A stretch of DNA of 64,000 bases from Kitasatospora kifunensis (GTDB taxonomy: Bacteria; Actinomycetota; Actinomycetes; Streptomycetales; Streptomycetaceae): the NCBI RefSeq assembly GCF_014203855.1, contig NZ_JACHJV010000002.1, positions 1-64,000 of the forward strand, given 5' to 3'. This document shows positions 9,217 through 17,836 of this stretch, piece after piece. Position numbers and translations under genes: made by a program. Positions within the stretch are counted from its first letter, which is position 1, and every line of letters begins with the position of its first letter. Under the pieces are notes generated by a model. That model was not told the origin of the DNA, made no database searches, and was given only the letters and a program-made list of their open reading frames with translations.

Positions 9217-10101
9217 ATGGATCTCGTGGGGGCCTGTCGCGTCTTCGTGCACGTGGGTGAGCGCGGCAGCTTCACGCTGGGGGCCGCCGCGGCCCAGGTG
9301 CCGCAGTCGGTGGCGAGTCGGCGGATCGCCGCCCTCGAAGAGCACTTCGGGGCGCGGCTGTTCGACCGCTCGGCGCGGCGGGCGGCGCTGACGCCGTTCG
9401 GGCGCGACATGCTCGCCTCCGCCAAGCGGCTCGTCCAGCTGGCGGACGCGCTGGAGTACGACGCCGAGCAGGCGAAGCTGCGGCCGCTCGGGTTCGCGGT
9501 GCCCGAGACCTGCTCGCTGCGGCAGTTGGCGATGCTGGATGCGGCCGCCCGCGCCCGGAGCACCGTCCTGGACCTCCGTCCCGCCGGGCCGGCCGCACGG
9601 GCGGAGCTCCTGCGCTCGCACGAGGTGCGCGCCGCCCTCCTCGCGGTCCCACCGGCCGACGCCGACTGGACGGTGCCGCTCGGCGTCGGGGCCGCGACGA
9701 AGAGCGGCCCGCAGCCGCTGCGCCTCGACACCCTGCGGCCCGGTCGGACGAGACGGTCGCTGCGGCGCCTGTGGATCCAGCCGGAGGACGACGTACCGCA
9801 CGTCCGGGACCGGCTGGAGCAGCTCGGCCACCGCGCCGCGCTGGCGCCCGCACAGATCACGGTCGCCGAGTCGTTGATCGCCGCCGTGTCCGAGACGCTG
9901 CGCACCGACGGCTTCCTGCTCTGCTCGGCGGCCCAGGCCGAGGAACTGGGGTTGTGCTGGCGTCCGCTCGCGGGAGCAACCATCGCCCGCGGTTACCGCG
10001 TCTCAGCGGTGAGTGGTGACGAGGCGCAGCGGCTGCAGGCCGGTCTGTGGGAGCAGGTGGCCCGGGTGGTGGGGGTGCCGATGGATCTTGAGGAGAGCTG
10101 A
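9217..10101 (+). CDS. blaA: LysR-family regulator of beta-lactamase
   Basis: A 294-residue LysR-type activator with an N-terminal winged helix-turn-helix at about residues 3-62 (FVHVGERGSFTLGAAAAQVP, then SVASRRIAALEEHFGARLFDR) and a divergent effector-binding domain after it. No ribosome-binding site precedes the ATG, consistent with leaderless translation. It is divergent from blaL with an operator between them, and its TGA overlaps the blaB ATG by one base, so the two are translationally coupled. By analogy with S. cacaoi BlaA, it should control its own operon and blaL in response to beta-lactams. Confidence 0.85.
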   Translation: MDLVGACRVFVHVGERGSFTLGAAAAQVPQSVASRRIAALEEHFGARLFDRSARRAALTPFGRDMLASAKRLVQLADALEYDAEQAKLRPLGFAVPETCSLRQLAMLDAAARARSTVLDLRPAGPAARAELLRSHEVRAALLAVPPADADWTVPLGVGAATKSGPQPLRLDTLRPGRTRRSLRRLWIQPEDDVPHVRDRLEQLGHRAALAPAQITVAESLIAAVSETLRTDGFLLCSAAQAEELGLCWRPLAGATIARGYRVSAVSGDEAQRLQAGLWEQVARVVGVPMDLEES

Positions 10102-11006
10102 TGAGCGCGGAACGGGCGATGCGGGAGCTGCGGGGCCTGCTGGCCGACGCGGGCCTGTGCGGTTCGTTCCTGGTCCGGGACCTGTCGACCGGCGAGGAGA
10201 TCGGCCTGGATCCCGAGGTCGAGTTCCCCGTCGCCTCCTTGGCCAAGGTGCCGCTCGCCGTGGCCGTGCTCGGCCGTATCCACGAGGGGCGCATCGACGG
10301 GTCCACGCTGATCGACGTCGCCCCGGGGCGGATCACCTCCCCGGGGCCGGTGGGACTGAGCAGGTTCCGCCACCCCGCGCGGATCGCGGTGGAGGATCTG
10401 CTCTACCTGAGTCTCGCGATCAGCGACAGCGTCGCCGCGGACGCGCTGTTCGACCTCGTCCCGCCGGCCGAGGTCACCCGGAGCCTGCGCGAAGCGGGGA
10501 TCACCGGCATCGCGGTGCGCCACCCCATGGACGAGCTGGTCAGGACCCCGGCCGAGCGATTCGGCCCGCAGGACGTGCACTTGGCCCACTCCCTGGCGAT
10601 CGGATCGCGAACGGTGGGGCGTGGGCACCCGATTCCCCAACTCGACGTGAGCCGCGCGAACTCCGGTTCCGCACGGGCCTTCGTCGACCTGATGCAGGCG
10701 CTCTGGGTCCCCTCGCGCATTCCTGCCGAGGTCGCCGCACAGGTGCGTTCGCTCATGGGCGAGAACCTGGTTCGACAGCGGCTGGCGCCCGACTTCAGCT
10801 CCGATGCCTCCAAGTGGTCGTCGAAGACCGGCACTCTGCTGAATCTTCGCCACGAGGTCGGGGTGGTCGAGCACGACGACGGCGGTGTCTTCGCCGTCGC
10901 CGCACTGACCGAATCCCAGGTCCCGGCGGTGATCCAACCGGCGGCCGAAGCGGTCATGGCGCAGGTGGCACGGGCCCTGCACGATCAGCTCCGGGCAGGT
11001 GGGTAG
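10101..11006 (+). CDS. blaB: BlaB-like penicillin-recognising serine-fold protein
   Basis: A 301-residue protein of the serine beta-lactamase/PBP fold without a signal peptide, hence cytoplasmic. The motifs are SLAK at 46-49, SDS at 108-110 in the SDN position, and KTG at 242-244. In S. cacaoi, the BlaB protein has such motifs yet acts with BlaA in induction and is not a working beta-lactamase. The absence of an export signal here argues for the same sensing or accessory role. It is directly coupled to blaA (one-base overlap) and followed by a strong terminator. A cryptic enzymatic activity cannot be excluded. Confidence 0.85.
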   Translation: MSAERAMRELRGLLADAGLCGSFLVRDLSTGEEIGLDPEVEFPVASLAKVPLAVAVLGRIHEGRIDGSTLIDVAPGRITSPGPVGLSRFRHPARIAVEDLLYLSLAISDSVAADALFDLVPPAEVTRSLREAGITGIAVRHPMDELVRTPAERFGPQDVHLAHSLAIGSRTVGRGHPIPQLDVSRANSGSARAFVDLMQALWVPSRIPAEVAAQVRSLMGENLVRQRLAPDFSSDASKWSSKTGTLLNLRHEVGVVEHDDGGVFAVAALTESQVPAVIQPAAEAVMAQVARALHDQLRAGG

Positions 11007-11025
11007 CCCCCGTCCGGTCGATCTT

Positions 11026-11070
11026 GTCAAGCCCCCTGTGCGGTTTCCTGGGCCGCGCAGGGGGCTTGAC
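11026..11070 (+). terminator. Terminator of blaA-blaB
   Basis: Perfect 13-bp arms (11026-11038 and 11058-11070) surround a further GC-rich stem-loop, 19 bases after the blaB stop. The remaining bases up to 11199 are the promoter and leader of the collagenase gene. Confidence 0.85.
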
Positions 11071-11199
11071 GTGGTCTCGGCAGGAAGCCAAGGTGAGCGG
11101 TGAGACCTGACATGCCATGTGTGATATTGCACAGCAGGTCACTCTCCATCACCCCACCTTGACGCACCGTCAACTCCCCCACAGGAGAAGGACTCAGCA

Positions 11200-13803
11200 G
11201 TGAGACTGCGAATATCGCTTCCCACCCTCATGGCCGGCCTCGTCGCCGGCTGCGCCACCGCCGCCACCCTGCTGCCGGCCCCCGCGCTGGCCGCCACCGG
11301 CCCTGCCATGGCCGGCCCGACCCTCGCCAAGCCGGCGGCCGCGACCTCCCAGGTGCTCCCCAAGCCGCTGGGCCCCACCGTCGCCGCCGGCTCCGCGGAC
11401 CTCGCACCCGTCGCCGCCCCGCTGCCACCGGCCCTGCTCGGCCAGGCCGTGATGGGCCAGCCGGCCGGCACGGCCGTGCAGACCACCCCCCGACCGGCCA
11501 AGTCGCAGGCGACGCCGGCCAAACCGGCCGCTGCGAAGTCCGCCACCGCCCCGCGGGCATCAGCCGGCGCCACGCAGAGCTGCACGCCGGGCGACTTCGG
11601 CAGCCGCACCGGGGCCGACCTGGTCTCCTTCATCGAGAGCTCGACCACCGACTGCGTCAACACGCTGTTCAACGTCACCGGCACCGATGCGGGCAACGTC
11701 TTCAAGGAGCAGCAGATGCTCACCGTCGCCCAGGCCTTCCAGGGCCTGGCGACCAACTACGCCGGCAACGACTCGACCGGCATCTGGCAGCTCGTGCTCT
11801 TCCTGCGGGCCGGCTACTACGTCCAGTCCTACAACGCGGGCGCCGTCGGCAACTACGACGCCGCGCTCACCAGCGCCACCAAGGCCGGACTCGACGCCTT
11901 CTTCGCCGGTCAGCACTGGCGCGACGTCAACGACGACAACGGCAACGTGCTCTACGACGTGCTGGTCCTCACCGACAGCGCGAACCTGCAGGGCAGCTAC
12001 CTGAACCTCTACCAGCAGGTCCTGAACGGCTACACCAACTCCTACAACGCGTTCCCGAAGCTGGTGAACGCGGTCAACGCCGTCCTGTCGGCGCCGCTGT
12101 GGCGGGGCAACTACAACCCGGACTTCGTCAACGCGGTCAGCGCGGACCCGAGCATCCTCAACACCCTGAGCACCTTCGCGCTCAACCACAAGGACCTGCT
12201 CACCGGCGAGAACGCCTTCCTCGACGAGAACGCGGGCAACGACCTGGCCCGGATGGCCGGCGACAACGCCACCATCGAGGCGGTGGCCAGGCCGCTGGTC
12301 AAGTCGGTGCTCGACGCCTCCCAGATCACCGGCAGCACCGGTCCGTTGTACGTGCACACCGCCTACCAGGCGGACGCCTTCGACGGCGCCCAGTGCTCCT
12401 ACTACAACACCTGCGACCTGCCGGCGAAGCTGACCGCCGCGATCCTGCCGGACACCCTGGTCTGCGACAACCGCACCATCGAGGCCGAGGCCCTGACGCC
12501 CGCCGACCTGGCCGCGGTCTGCACCAGCCTGCGTGGTGAGGACACCTTCTTCCACAACATGGTCAAGGACAACGGCCCTGTCCCCGGTCAGTACGACAAG
12601 ACCTACACCCTCGGGGTCTTCGCCAACCAGGCGGACTACGTCAACTACTCCTGGGCGATCTTCGGCAACTCGACCGACAACGGCGGCCAGACCGTCATGG
12701 ACCCGACGGACCCGAACAACCAGGCCGTGTCGGTGATGTACCAGAAGTCCTACAACGACGGCTTCACCGCCAACGTGTGGAACCTCAACCACGAGTACAC
12801 CCACTACCTCGACGGCATCTACGACATGAAGGGCAGCTTCTCCACCGAGATCTCCGTCCCGGACATCTGGTGGATCGAAGGCGTCGCCGAGTACGAGTCC
12901 TACACCTACCGCGGCACCACCGACACCCAGGCGATGGCGGAGGCGGCCAAGCACACCTACAAGCTCAGCACGCTCTTCCAGAACACCTACGACAACTCCG
13001 ACTCGGTGCGCACCTACCCGTGGGGCTACCTCGCCGTCCGGTACATGCTGGAGAAGCACCCGGCCGACGTCACCGCCATGCTCGACCACTTCCGCACCGG
13101 TGACTTCCAGGGCGCCTACGCCGTCTACAACAGCATCGGCACCGGCTACGACGCCGACTTCGACAGCTGGCTCAACACCTGTGCCGCCGGTGCCTGCTAC
13201 GCGGCCGGCCCGACCGCCCTGTTCGACCAGTCGGTCAGCGGCGCCACCGTCAGCCTGACCGACAAGTCCGTCGAGACCGGAAGCTCGGCCAAGATCAGCT
13301 CCTGGCACTGGACCTTCGGCGACGGCACCTCCTCCGACGAGCAGAACCCCACGCACACCTACGCGGCCGCCGGCACCTACACCGTCGACCTGACCGCCAC
13401 CGACAGCGACGGCAAGAGCGCCAGCACCCCGACCTCCGTCACGGTGACCGCCGGCGGCGGCGGGACCACCCTGCCCACCTGCACCGACGCGCGCACCGAC
13501 GCGATGGGTCAGAACTGCTCGCGGCCCGGTCAGGCGGCGACCGCCGGCAACCTGGACTACCTCTACGTCTACCTGCCGGCCGGCACCACCACGCTGAAGG
13601 TCTCCACCTCCGGCGGCACCGGCACCGCCTCCCTCTACTACAACGCGGACACCTGGGCCTCGCCGAGCGCGTTCACCGCCTCGTCCACCAACCCCGGTAC
13701 CACCCAGGCCATCACCGTCACCAACACGACGGCCGGCTACCGCTACCTGAGCCTCTACGCGAACACCGACTTCAGCGGTGTGACGGTCAGCACCCAGTAC
13801 TGA
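11200..13803 (+). CDS. Secreted M9-family collagenase with PKD and PPC domains
   Basis: A secreted zinc metalloprotease of 867 residues. A signal peptide (about residues 1-32) is followed by an Ala/Pro-rich propeptide and an M9N activator-like domain from about residue 125. The catalytic domain has HEYTH at 531-535, and Glu560 in WWIEGVAEYES is the likely third zinc ligand (gluzincin arrangement). A PKD domain (about 668-750) and a C-terminal PPC domain (about 765-865) resemble the collagen-binding tail of clostridial and Streptomyces collagenases. The GTG start at 11200 follows AGGAGAAGG. It is monocistronic. The product would degrade collagen-like protein in the environment. Confidence 0.93.
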   Translation: MRLRISLPTLMAGLVAGCATAATLLPAPALAATGPAMAGPTLAKPAAATSQVLPKPLGPTVAAGSADLAPVAAPLPPALLGQAVMGQPAGTAVQTTPRPAKSQATPAKPAAAKSATAPRASAGATQSCTPGDFGSRTGADLVSFIESSTTDCVNTLFNVTGTDAGNVFKEQQMLTVAQAFQGLATNYAGNDSTGIWQLVLFLRAGYYVQSYNAGAVGNYDAALTSATKAGLDAFFAGQHWRDVNDDNGNVLYDVLVLTDSANLQGSYLNLYQQVLNGYTNSYNAFPKLVNAVNAVLSAPLWRGNYNPDFVNAVSADPSILNTLSTFALNHKDLLTGENAFLDENAGNDLARMAGDNATIEAVARPLVKSVLDASQITGSTGPLYVHTAYQADAFDGAQCSYYNTCDLPAKLTAAILPDTLVCDNRTIEAEALTPADLAAVCTSLRGEDTFFHNMVKDNGPVPGQYDKTYTLGVFANQADYVNYSWAIFGNSTDNGGQTVMDPTDPNNQAVSVMYQKSYNDGFTANVWNLNHEYTHYLDGIYDMKGSFSTEISVPDIWWIEGVAEYESYTYRGTTDTQAMAEAAKHTYKLSTLFQNTYDNSDSVRTYPWGYLAVRYMLEKHPADVTAMLDHFRTGDFQGAYAVYNSIGTGYDADFDSWLNTCAAGACYAAGPTALFDQSVSGATVSLTDKSVETGSSAKISSWHWTFGDGTSSDEQNPTHTYAAAGTYTVDLTATDSDGKSASTPTSVTVTAGGGGTTLPTCTDARTDAMGQNCSRPGQAATAGNLDYLYVYLPAGTTTLKVSTSGGTGTASLYYNADTWASPSAFTASSTNPGTTQAITVTNTTAGYRYLSLYANTDFSGVTVSTQY

Positions 13804-13820
13804 CCCCGAGTCACCCCTGG

Positions 13821-13842
13821 GTCCCCGGCGGCGGCCGGGGGC
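13821..13842. terminator. Hairpin between convergent collagenase and TPR genes
   Basis: Nine-pair stem (one G.U) with a four-base loop in the 39-base gap between the two stop codons. It could terminate both transcripts. Confidence 0.55.
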
Positions 13843-14445
13843 TCAGGCGGTGTCCCGCCGCCGGCGCAGGCGCTCGCGGAGCGCGGCCCTGAGGACCGGC
13901 TGGTCGGTGGTGAGGTCGTGGGCGTCCGGCGGCAGGCCCAGGCTGGCGCGCAGTTCGCGGCGGGCGGCGCGCACGCGCGGGACGGCGGAGGTCTCGCGGG
14001 GGAGCAGCGGGAGCGCGGGGTTGCGGTCGTCCTCGCTCAGCAGCAGCTCCAGGGCCGCGGTGTAGCCGACGAGGGCGCGATCCGGGTGACCTGCGCTCAG
14101 CAGGTAGCCGGCGAGCTGCTCGTAGTCGTAGGAGCTGTGCGTCGTGCGGGCGTGCTGCTCGGCGGCGTCGACCACCGCCCAGGCCTGCTCGGTACGGCCC
14201 ACCGCGAACAGGTTGTAGGCGTACAGCGGGAGCAGCCAGTTCAGTTCCGGATACTCCCGCAGGGCCGCGGCCGGCTCGGCGAGCAGGTCCAGGGCCCGGG
14301 TGTGGTCGCCGGCATCGGTCCAGTGCTTGGCGGCCAGGGCGAGGTCCTCCAGGCGCTCCTGGCCGTGTTCGTCGGCGGCGGCTGCCTCCAACTCCGTGGC
14401 CGCTTCGGCCGGGACATACTGGGGCTTGGCGGACTTCTTCGGCAT
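13843..14445 (-). CDS. TPR-like helical hypothetical protein
   Basis: A 200-residue, alanine-rich, all-helical protein. Repeating helix pairs such as LEDLALAAKHWTDAGDHTRA, PLYAYNLFAVGRTEQAWAVV and LAGYLLSAGHPDRALVGYTA have the spacing and small-residue pattern of tetratricopeptide repeats. It has a basic C-terminus, no signal and no catalytic motif. Such proteins usually serve as scaffolds. The nearest upstream gene on the same strand, a CadD-like transporter, is 77 bases away, but no functional link is evident. The product is unknown beyond the fold inference. Confidence 0.7.
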   Translation of the reverse strand: MPKKSAKPQYVPAEAATELEAAAADEHGQERLEDLALAAKHWTDAGDHTRALDLLAEPAAALREYPELNWLLPLYAYNLFAVGRTEQAWAVVDAAEQHARTTHSSYDYEQLAGYLLSAGHPDRALVGYTAALELLLSEDDRNPALPLLPRETSAVPRVRAARRELRASLGLPPDAHDLTTDQPVLRAALRERLRRRRDTA

Positions 14446-14522
14446 GGCGTCTGTTCCTCGGTCTTCTCTGGTCCGGTCCGGTCACCGTAGTCGGTCCCCG
14501 CACGTCTACCGCTGGTGGGCCG

Positions 14523-15110
14523 TCAGCTACCGTCCGCCATCCCGCTGGCGATCAGGATGAGGACGCCGACGGTGATGAAGACCGCCGGTATGAGCCAGTG
14601 GCGGACCCGGCCGAGGGCGGCCACCACCGCCGGGTGGGTGCCCAGCAGCGCTCCGGCGCCGCACCACAGGCCGATCATCGCCAGGAACAGGGCGGTGGCC
14701 AGCAGCGAGCCGCCCGGGTGCAGGGTGCGGAACAGGGGCGTGAAGACGCTGAGGTTGTCGGCGCCGCCGGCGAACACGATGATCGCTATCCGGGGTGCGG
14801 TGGCGGCCATCAAGGGCGGGGCGTGCGGCGGGCTGTCGCGCAGGCGCCACAGCCCGCACACGCCGAAGCCGATCGGGACCAGCCCGAGCAACCCGACCCA
14901 CCGCTCGGGCAGTAGCTGCAGGCCGGCCGCGGCGAGCAGGGCGAGGCCGAGGACGGCGGCGAACCCGGTGTACTGGCCCGCGATGATCGCGGACACGCGC
15001 GGCCTGCCGCTGGTGCGGCAGGCCATGAAGAGCGCGGTCAGGATGATGAGGTCGTCGATGGTGGTGCCGAGGAAGGCGACGGCGGCGGTCGCGAGCAGGG
15101 ATCCCGTCAC
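14523..15110 (-). CDS. CadD/LysE-superfamily cadmium resistance transporter-like protein
   Basis: A 195-residue integral membrane protein with about six predicted transmembrane segments. The N-terminal GTTIDDLIILTALF and the internal GGADNLSVFTPLF are the paired acidic/polar membrane motifs of the CadD family (LysE superfamily), which exports cadmium or other cations. No ArsR/CadC-type metal regulator is adjacent, so metal inducibility is not supported by context. The ATG is at 15108-15110. The transported ion is inference from the family. Confidence 0.8.
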   Translation of the reverse strand: MTGSLLATAAVAFLGTTIDDLIILTALFMACRTSGRPRVSAIIAGQYTGFAAVLGLALLAAAGLQLLPERWVGLLGLVPIGFGVCGLWRLRDSPPHAPPLMAATAPRIAIIVFAGGADNLSVFTPLFRTLHPGGSLLATALFLAMIGLWCGAGALLGTHPAVVAALGRVRHWLIPAVFITVGVLILIASGMADGS

Positions 15111-15152
15111 GGACCGAGCCCGCCTCTCCGGTCGAAGGCACGACCGGTCGCT

Positions 15153-16901
15153 CTAAGCATCCCCAAGCCCGATCGCCCTGCCGACGGCCGCCATGGCGGT
15201 GGCCTCGTTACCGTAGCGGCGTTGGGCGCCCAGGCCGAAGAAGCCGCCCTCCTTGTTGGCGTCGCCGACCGTCGCGGCGATCTCGGCCAGCAGCGTGCGG
15301 AAGTCGGCGAGCTGCGCCGGTGCGATCCGGGCGACGATGGCGGTGGCCGATCGGATCACCTCCAGCGCGGGGCCCTGGTACTCGGCGTACCGCATACCGG
15401 TCGGCACGCCGGTGTCGAAGGTGGAGGCCGCCGTGAGCTCACGGATGAACCGCTGCGGATGCGTGATGCTGGTCTCCCTCAGCTTCTTGACCAACGCGAA
15501 CATCTCCTCGGCGTCGATGACGCCCTCCGCGAGCGCCACCAGTACGCCGGAGGCCATCAACGCCCGCTGCAGGGTGTCCCATTCGTCTGCGGTGAAGTCT
15601 GCCTCCTGCGGGCCGTCCTGCGCTCCGCCGCCGTCGCGCAGCACCTGGAATCCCGCGCGGGCCAGCACGGCCGGAATGCGCCGCACGGCCTCCATGCCCC
15701 TCGCCCGCCCCTCCTCGGACAGCTGCTCCCAGGGGACCTGGTAGCCCTGCGTACGGTCTGCCTCGTCCAGCCCGTGCTCAACCCCTCCCATGGTCTGCCC
15801 AGCCAGCCCGCTCTCATGCTCCAGCCGGGCCAACTGCCGCACCTCCTCGTCCTCGAAGACGAAGCTGTGCGCCGGGTTGAAGGTCGGCACCATGAGGCAG
15901 CCGATCGCGGCCAGCCGCTCGCCGATCTGGCGCGCCTCGGCGCGGTCGGCCTCCTTGAGCTCCTCGGGCAGCTCCTCCCAAGGGACCGGCGGGAGCTGGC
16001 CGTGACCATCGCCGAGCTGGGCGCCGGTCTCGTGGATGGCCCGCGCCAGCTGCTCGGTGACCTGGGTGGTGGTGTAGCCGGTGAGGCTGTCGATCACCCG
16101 GTCCTGGGCCGTGAGCCGCGCCTTCATCCGCCCGCACTCGTGCAGGATGGCCTCGGCGTCCAGGTAGGTCTGTTCGGAGCGGCGGTCGGCGGCCCGGCTC
16201 AGGACGTCCTGACCGACCATGATCACGATCATGAAGATGAGCTGGGCCAGGGTGGACAGGAACGACATGAAGGCGAACGGGTAGGGGTCGAACCGCTGAA
16301 GACCCAGCTGCGCCATGACGATCCAGACCACCTGGGTCCCGGCGGCCAGGTAGAACGCCCACACCGTGCCCAGCCGTTGCGTGAGCCAGGCCGCGATCCG
16401 GCCGTTGAGCGTCACCGCGTGGTCGATCGCCTGGGGCGGCGGCTGCACCCGGTGCCGCTGGATCCAGGGGTGCGGGGTCGCCTCCAGCAGGCTGACCCCG
16501 CGGCTCAACGCCCGGTCGTGCCGGTCCAGGTGCCCCTGCAGGTCCGCCACCTGCTCGAAGATCGCCTCCGCGTTCTCGTAGGTCTGCACCGCCCTGCGGT
16601 CGGCGGCCGCCCCCAACACCCGCTGGCCGACCAGGATCACCAGGCACAGGATGAGCTGCACCACGTTGTCCAGGAAGAGCAGGAACGGAAACGGATAGGG
16701 ATCGGCCTGGTGCAGCGGACCCCAGGTGGCCAACGCCATCCACCCGCCGACGATGACAAGTGCCGTGTACAGCGCGGGCATCGAGCCCACCCACCGGGTC
16801 AGCGCGGCCGCGATGGCACCGTTCACACCGATCTGCTCGTCATCGACCGTCACCGGTCCCGGCAGATCACGCAGATCACTCGGCTGGCTGGCGCTGCTCA
16901 C
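15153..16901 (-). CDS. Multidomain membrane protein: two DUF1003 units, two RyR repeats, TerB-like C-terminus
   Basis: A 582-residue protein. The GTG start has GAGGAGG directly upstream; a longer frame to 17033 lacks a site. Residues about 25-115 and 162-250 are two DUF1003 units, each a pair of transmembrane helices with DPYPF before the second helix and (L/V)(S/G)xAADRR after it. Residues about 305-345 (VPWEELPEELKEADRAEAR) and 388-422 (VPWEQLSEEGRARGMEAVRR) are two RyR-type repeats, which bind nucleotide-like ligands in other proteins. From about 436 to the end, an acidic helical region resembles a TerB-type domain (weaker call). The layout suggests a membrane sensor with a cytoplasmic ligand-binding tail. 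It has no operon partner. Confidence 0.78.
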   Translation of the reverse strand: MSSASQPSDLRDLPGPVTVDDEQIGVNGAIAAALTRWVGSMPALYTALVIVGGWMALATWGPLHQADPYPFPFLLFLDNVVQLILCLVILVGQRVLGAAADRRAVQTYENAEAIFEQVADLQGHLDRHDRALSRGVSLLEATPHPWIQRHRVQPPPQAIDHAVTLNGRIAAWLTQRLGTVWAFYLAAGTQVVWIVMAQLGLQRFDPYPFAFMSFLSTLAQLIFMIVIMVGQDVLSRAADRRSEQTYLDAEAILHECGRMKARLTAQDRVIDSLTGYTTTQVTEQLARAIHETGAQLGDGHGQLPPVPWEELPEELKEADRAEARQIGERLAAIGCLMVPTFNPAHSFVFEDEEVRQLARLEHESGLAGQTMGGVEHGLDEADRTQGYQVPWEQLSEEGRARGMEAVRRIPAVLARAGFQVLRDGGGAQDGPQEADFTADEWDTLQRALMASGVLVALAEGVIDAEEMFALVKKLRETSITHPQRFIRELTAASTFDTGVPTGMRYAEYQGPALEVIRSATAIVARIAPAQLADFRTLLAEIAATVGDANKEGGFFGLGAQRRYGNEATAMAAVGRAIGLGDA

Positions 16902-17269
16902 GTTCCTCCTCGGGCAGGTCGGACCGACCCGCGCCACAGCCCGAACACGGCGCCCGGCGGCACACGGACGGTTCGTCAGCGTGCAACCTACACCGGCGAA
17001 CCAGGAGGCGTACTGCCCATCGTCAAACAGCAACGCATCGCTGACGGGGAATCATCTGCCGCCAAGGGGTGGACCCTTGGCTCTCAGCCATCGGTGAGTG
17101 TCGCCGAGCTGCCCGGCGGCCCGACCACGACTGACGCGAGCTTCGCCAGGTCGACGAACGCCGGCCACGCCGCCGCAGTGCTGATGGCTCTCACCCCTTG
17201 GCGTCCAGCCGTGGATACTGTCTCTCCGCAAGCCGGTGGTACGGATGGTACGGACGAGGAGCACGACCA
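16902..17269. other. Intergenic region without a supported gene
   Basis: These 368 bases separate two divergent genes. No frame has a ribosome-binding site, family resemblance and good codon usage together. The region should contain the promoters for the DUF1003/RyR gene and the DinB-like gene. No clear -35/-10 pair could be picked. Confidence 0.5.
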
Positions 17270-17779
17270 GTGACCAGTGACAATCGCATAGGACCGCCCA
17301 TTTTCGGCAGCGAACGAGAGACGCTGCGGGCCTTCCTCGACTACCACCGGGCGACCCTCGCCATGAAGTGCGAAGGGCTGACCGACGAGGAGTTGCGGCA
17401 GCAGTCGATGCCGCCGTCGACGCTTTCGCTGCTCGGCCTGGTGCGGCACATGGCGGAGGTGGAACGTGCCTGGTTCCGTCGCGTCTTCGAGGACAACGAC
17501 GCGCCCATGGTCTGGTCCGAGGAGATCGACTTCCAGGCGGCGTACGACGCGAGCGCATCGACCAGGAGCGAGGCGTTCGCGGCCTGGGAGGCCGAGGTGG
17601 AGAACTCGCGGCGGATCGAGCGGGCGGCCGAGTCCCTGGAGCTGGCCGGGTACCAGCCGCGTTGGGGCGAGCAGGTGTCGCTGCGGATGGTGATGGTCCA
17701 CGTGCTCCTGGACTACGGCCGCCACAACGGGCACGCGGACTTCCTGCGGGAGGGCATCGACGGAACGGTGGGCGCCTGA
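17270..17779 (+). CDS. DinB-family protein (DUF664, mycothiol-dependent transferase-like)
   Basis: A 169-residue four-helix-bundle protein. The three metal-ligand histidines of the DinB/DUF664 fold are visible: HMAEVERAW near residue 63, and the paired histidines in VHVLLDYGRHNGHADFLREG near the C-terminus. Many actinobacterial DinB proteins are mycothiol- or bacillithiol-dependent S-transferases involved in detoxification. GTG 17270 is preceded by GAGGAG with good spacing; an upstream start at 17198 adds unconserved sequence. It is monocistronic, with a strong shared terminator downstream. Confidence 0.85.
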   Translation: MTSDNRIGPPIFGSERETLRAFLDYHRATLAMKCEGLTDEELRQQSMPPSTLSLLGLVRHMAEVERAWFRRVFEDNDAPMVWSEEIDFQAAYDASASTRSEAFAAWEAEVENSRRIERAAESLELAGYQPRWGEQVSLRMVMVHVLLDYGRHNGHADFLREGIDGTVGA

Positions 17780-17786
17780 GCCGTTG

Positions 17787-17824
17787 TCGGCCCCGCCCGG
17801 TTGCTGAGCGCCGGGCGGGGCCGA
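17787..17824. terminator. Bidirectional terminator between DinB and DyP genes
   Basis: A perfect 14-bp stem (arms 17787-17800 and 17811-17824) with a ten-base loop, centred in the gap between two converging genes. Confidence 0.88.
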
Positions 17825-17836
17825 GATGGCCGGCGG

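Noticed and set aside
16902..17269. A short minus-strand gene ending near 17084
   Set aside because: The frame reads through the DinB gene, has no internal start with a ribosome-binding site and resembles no family.
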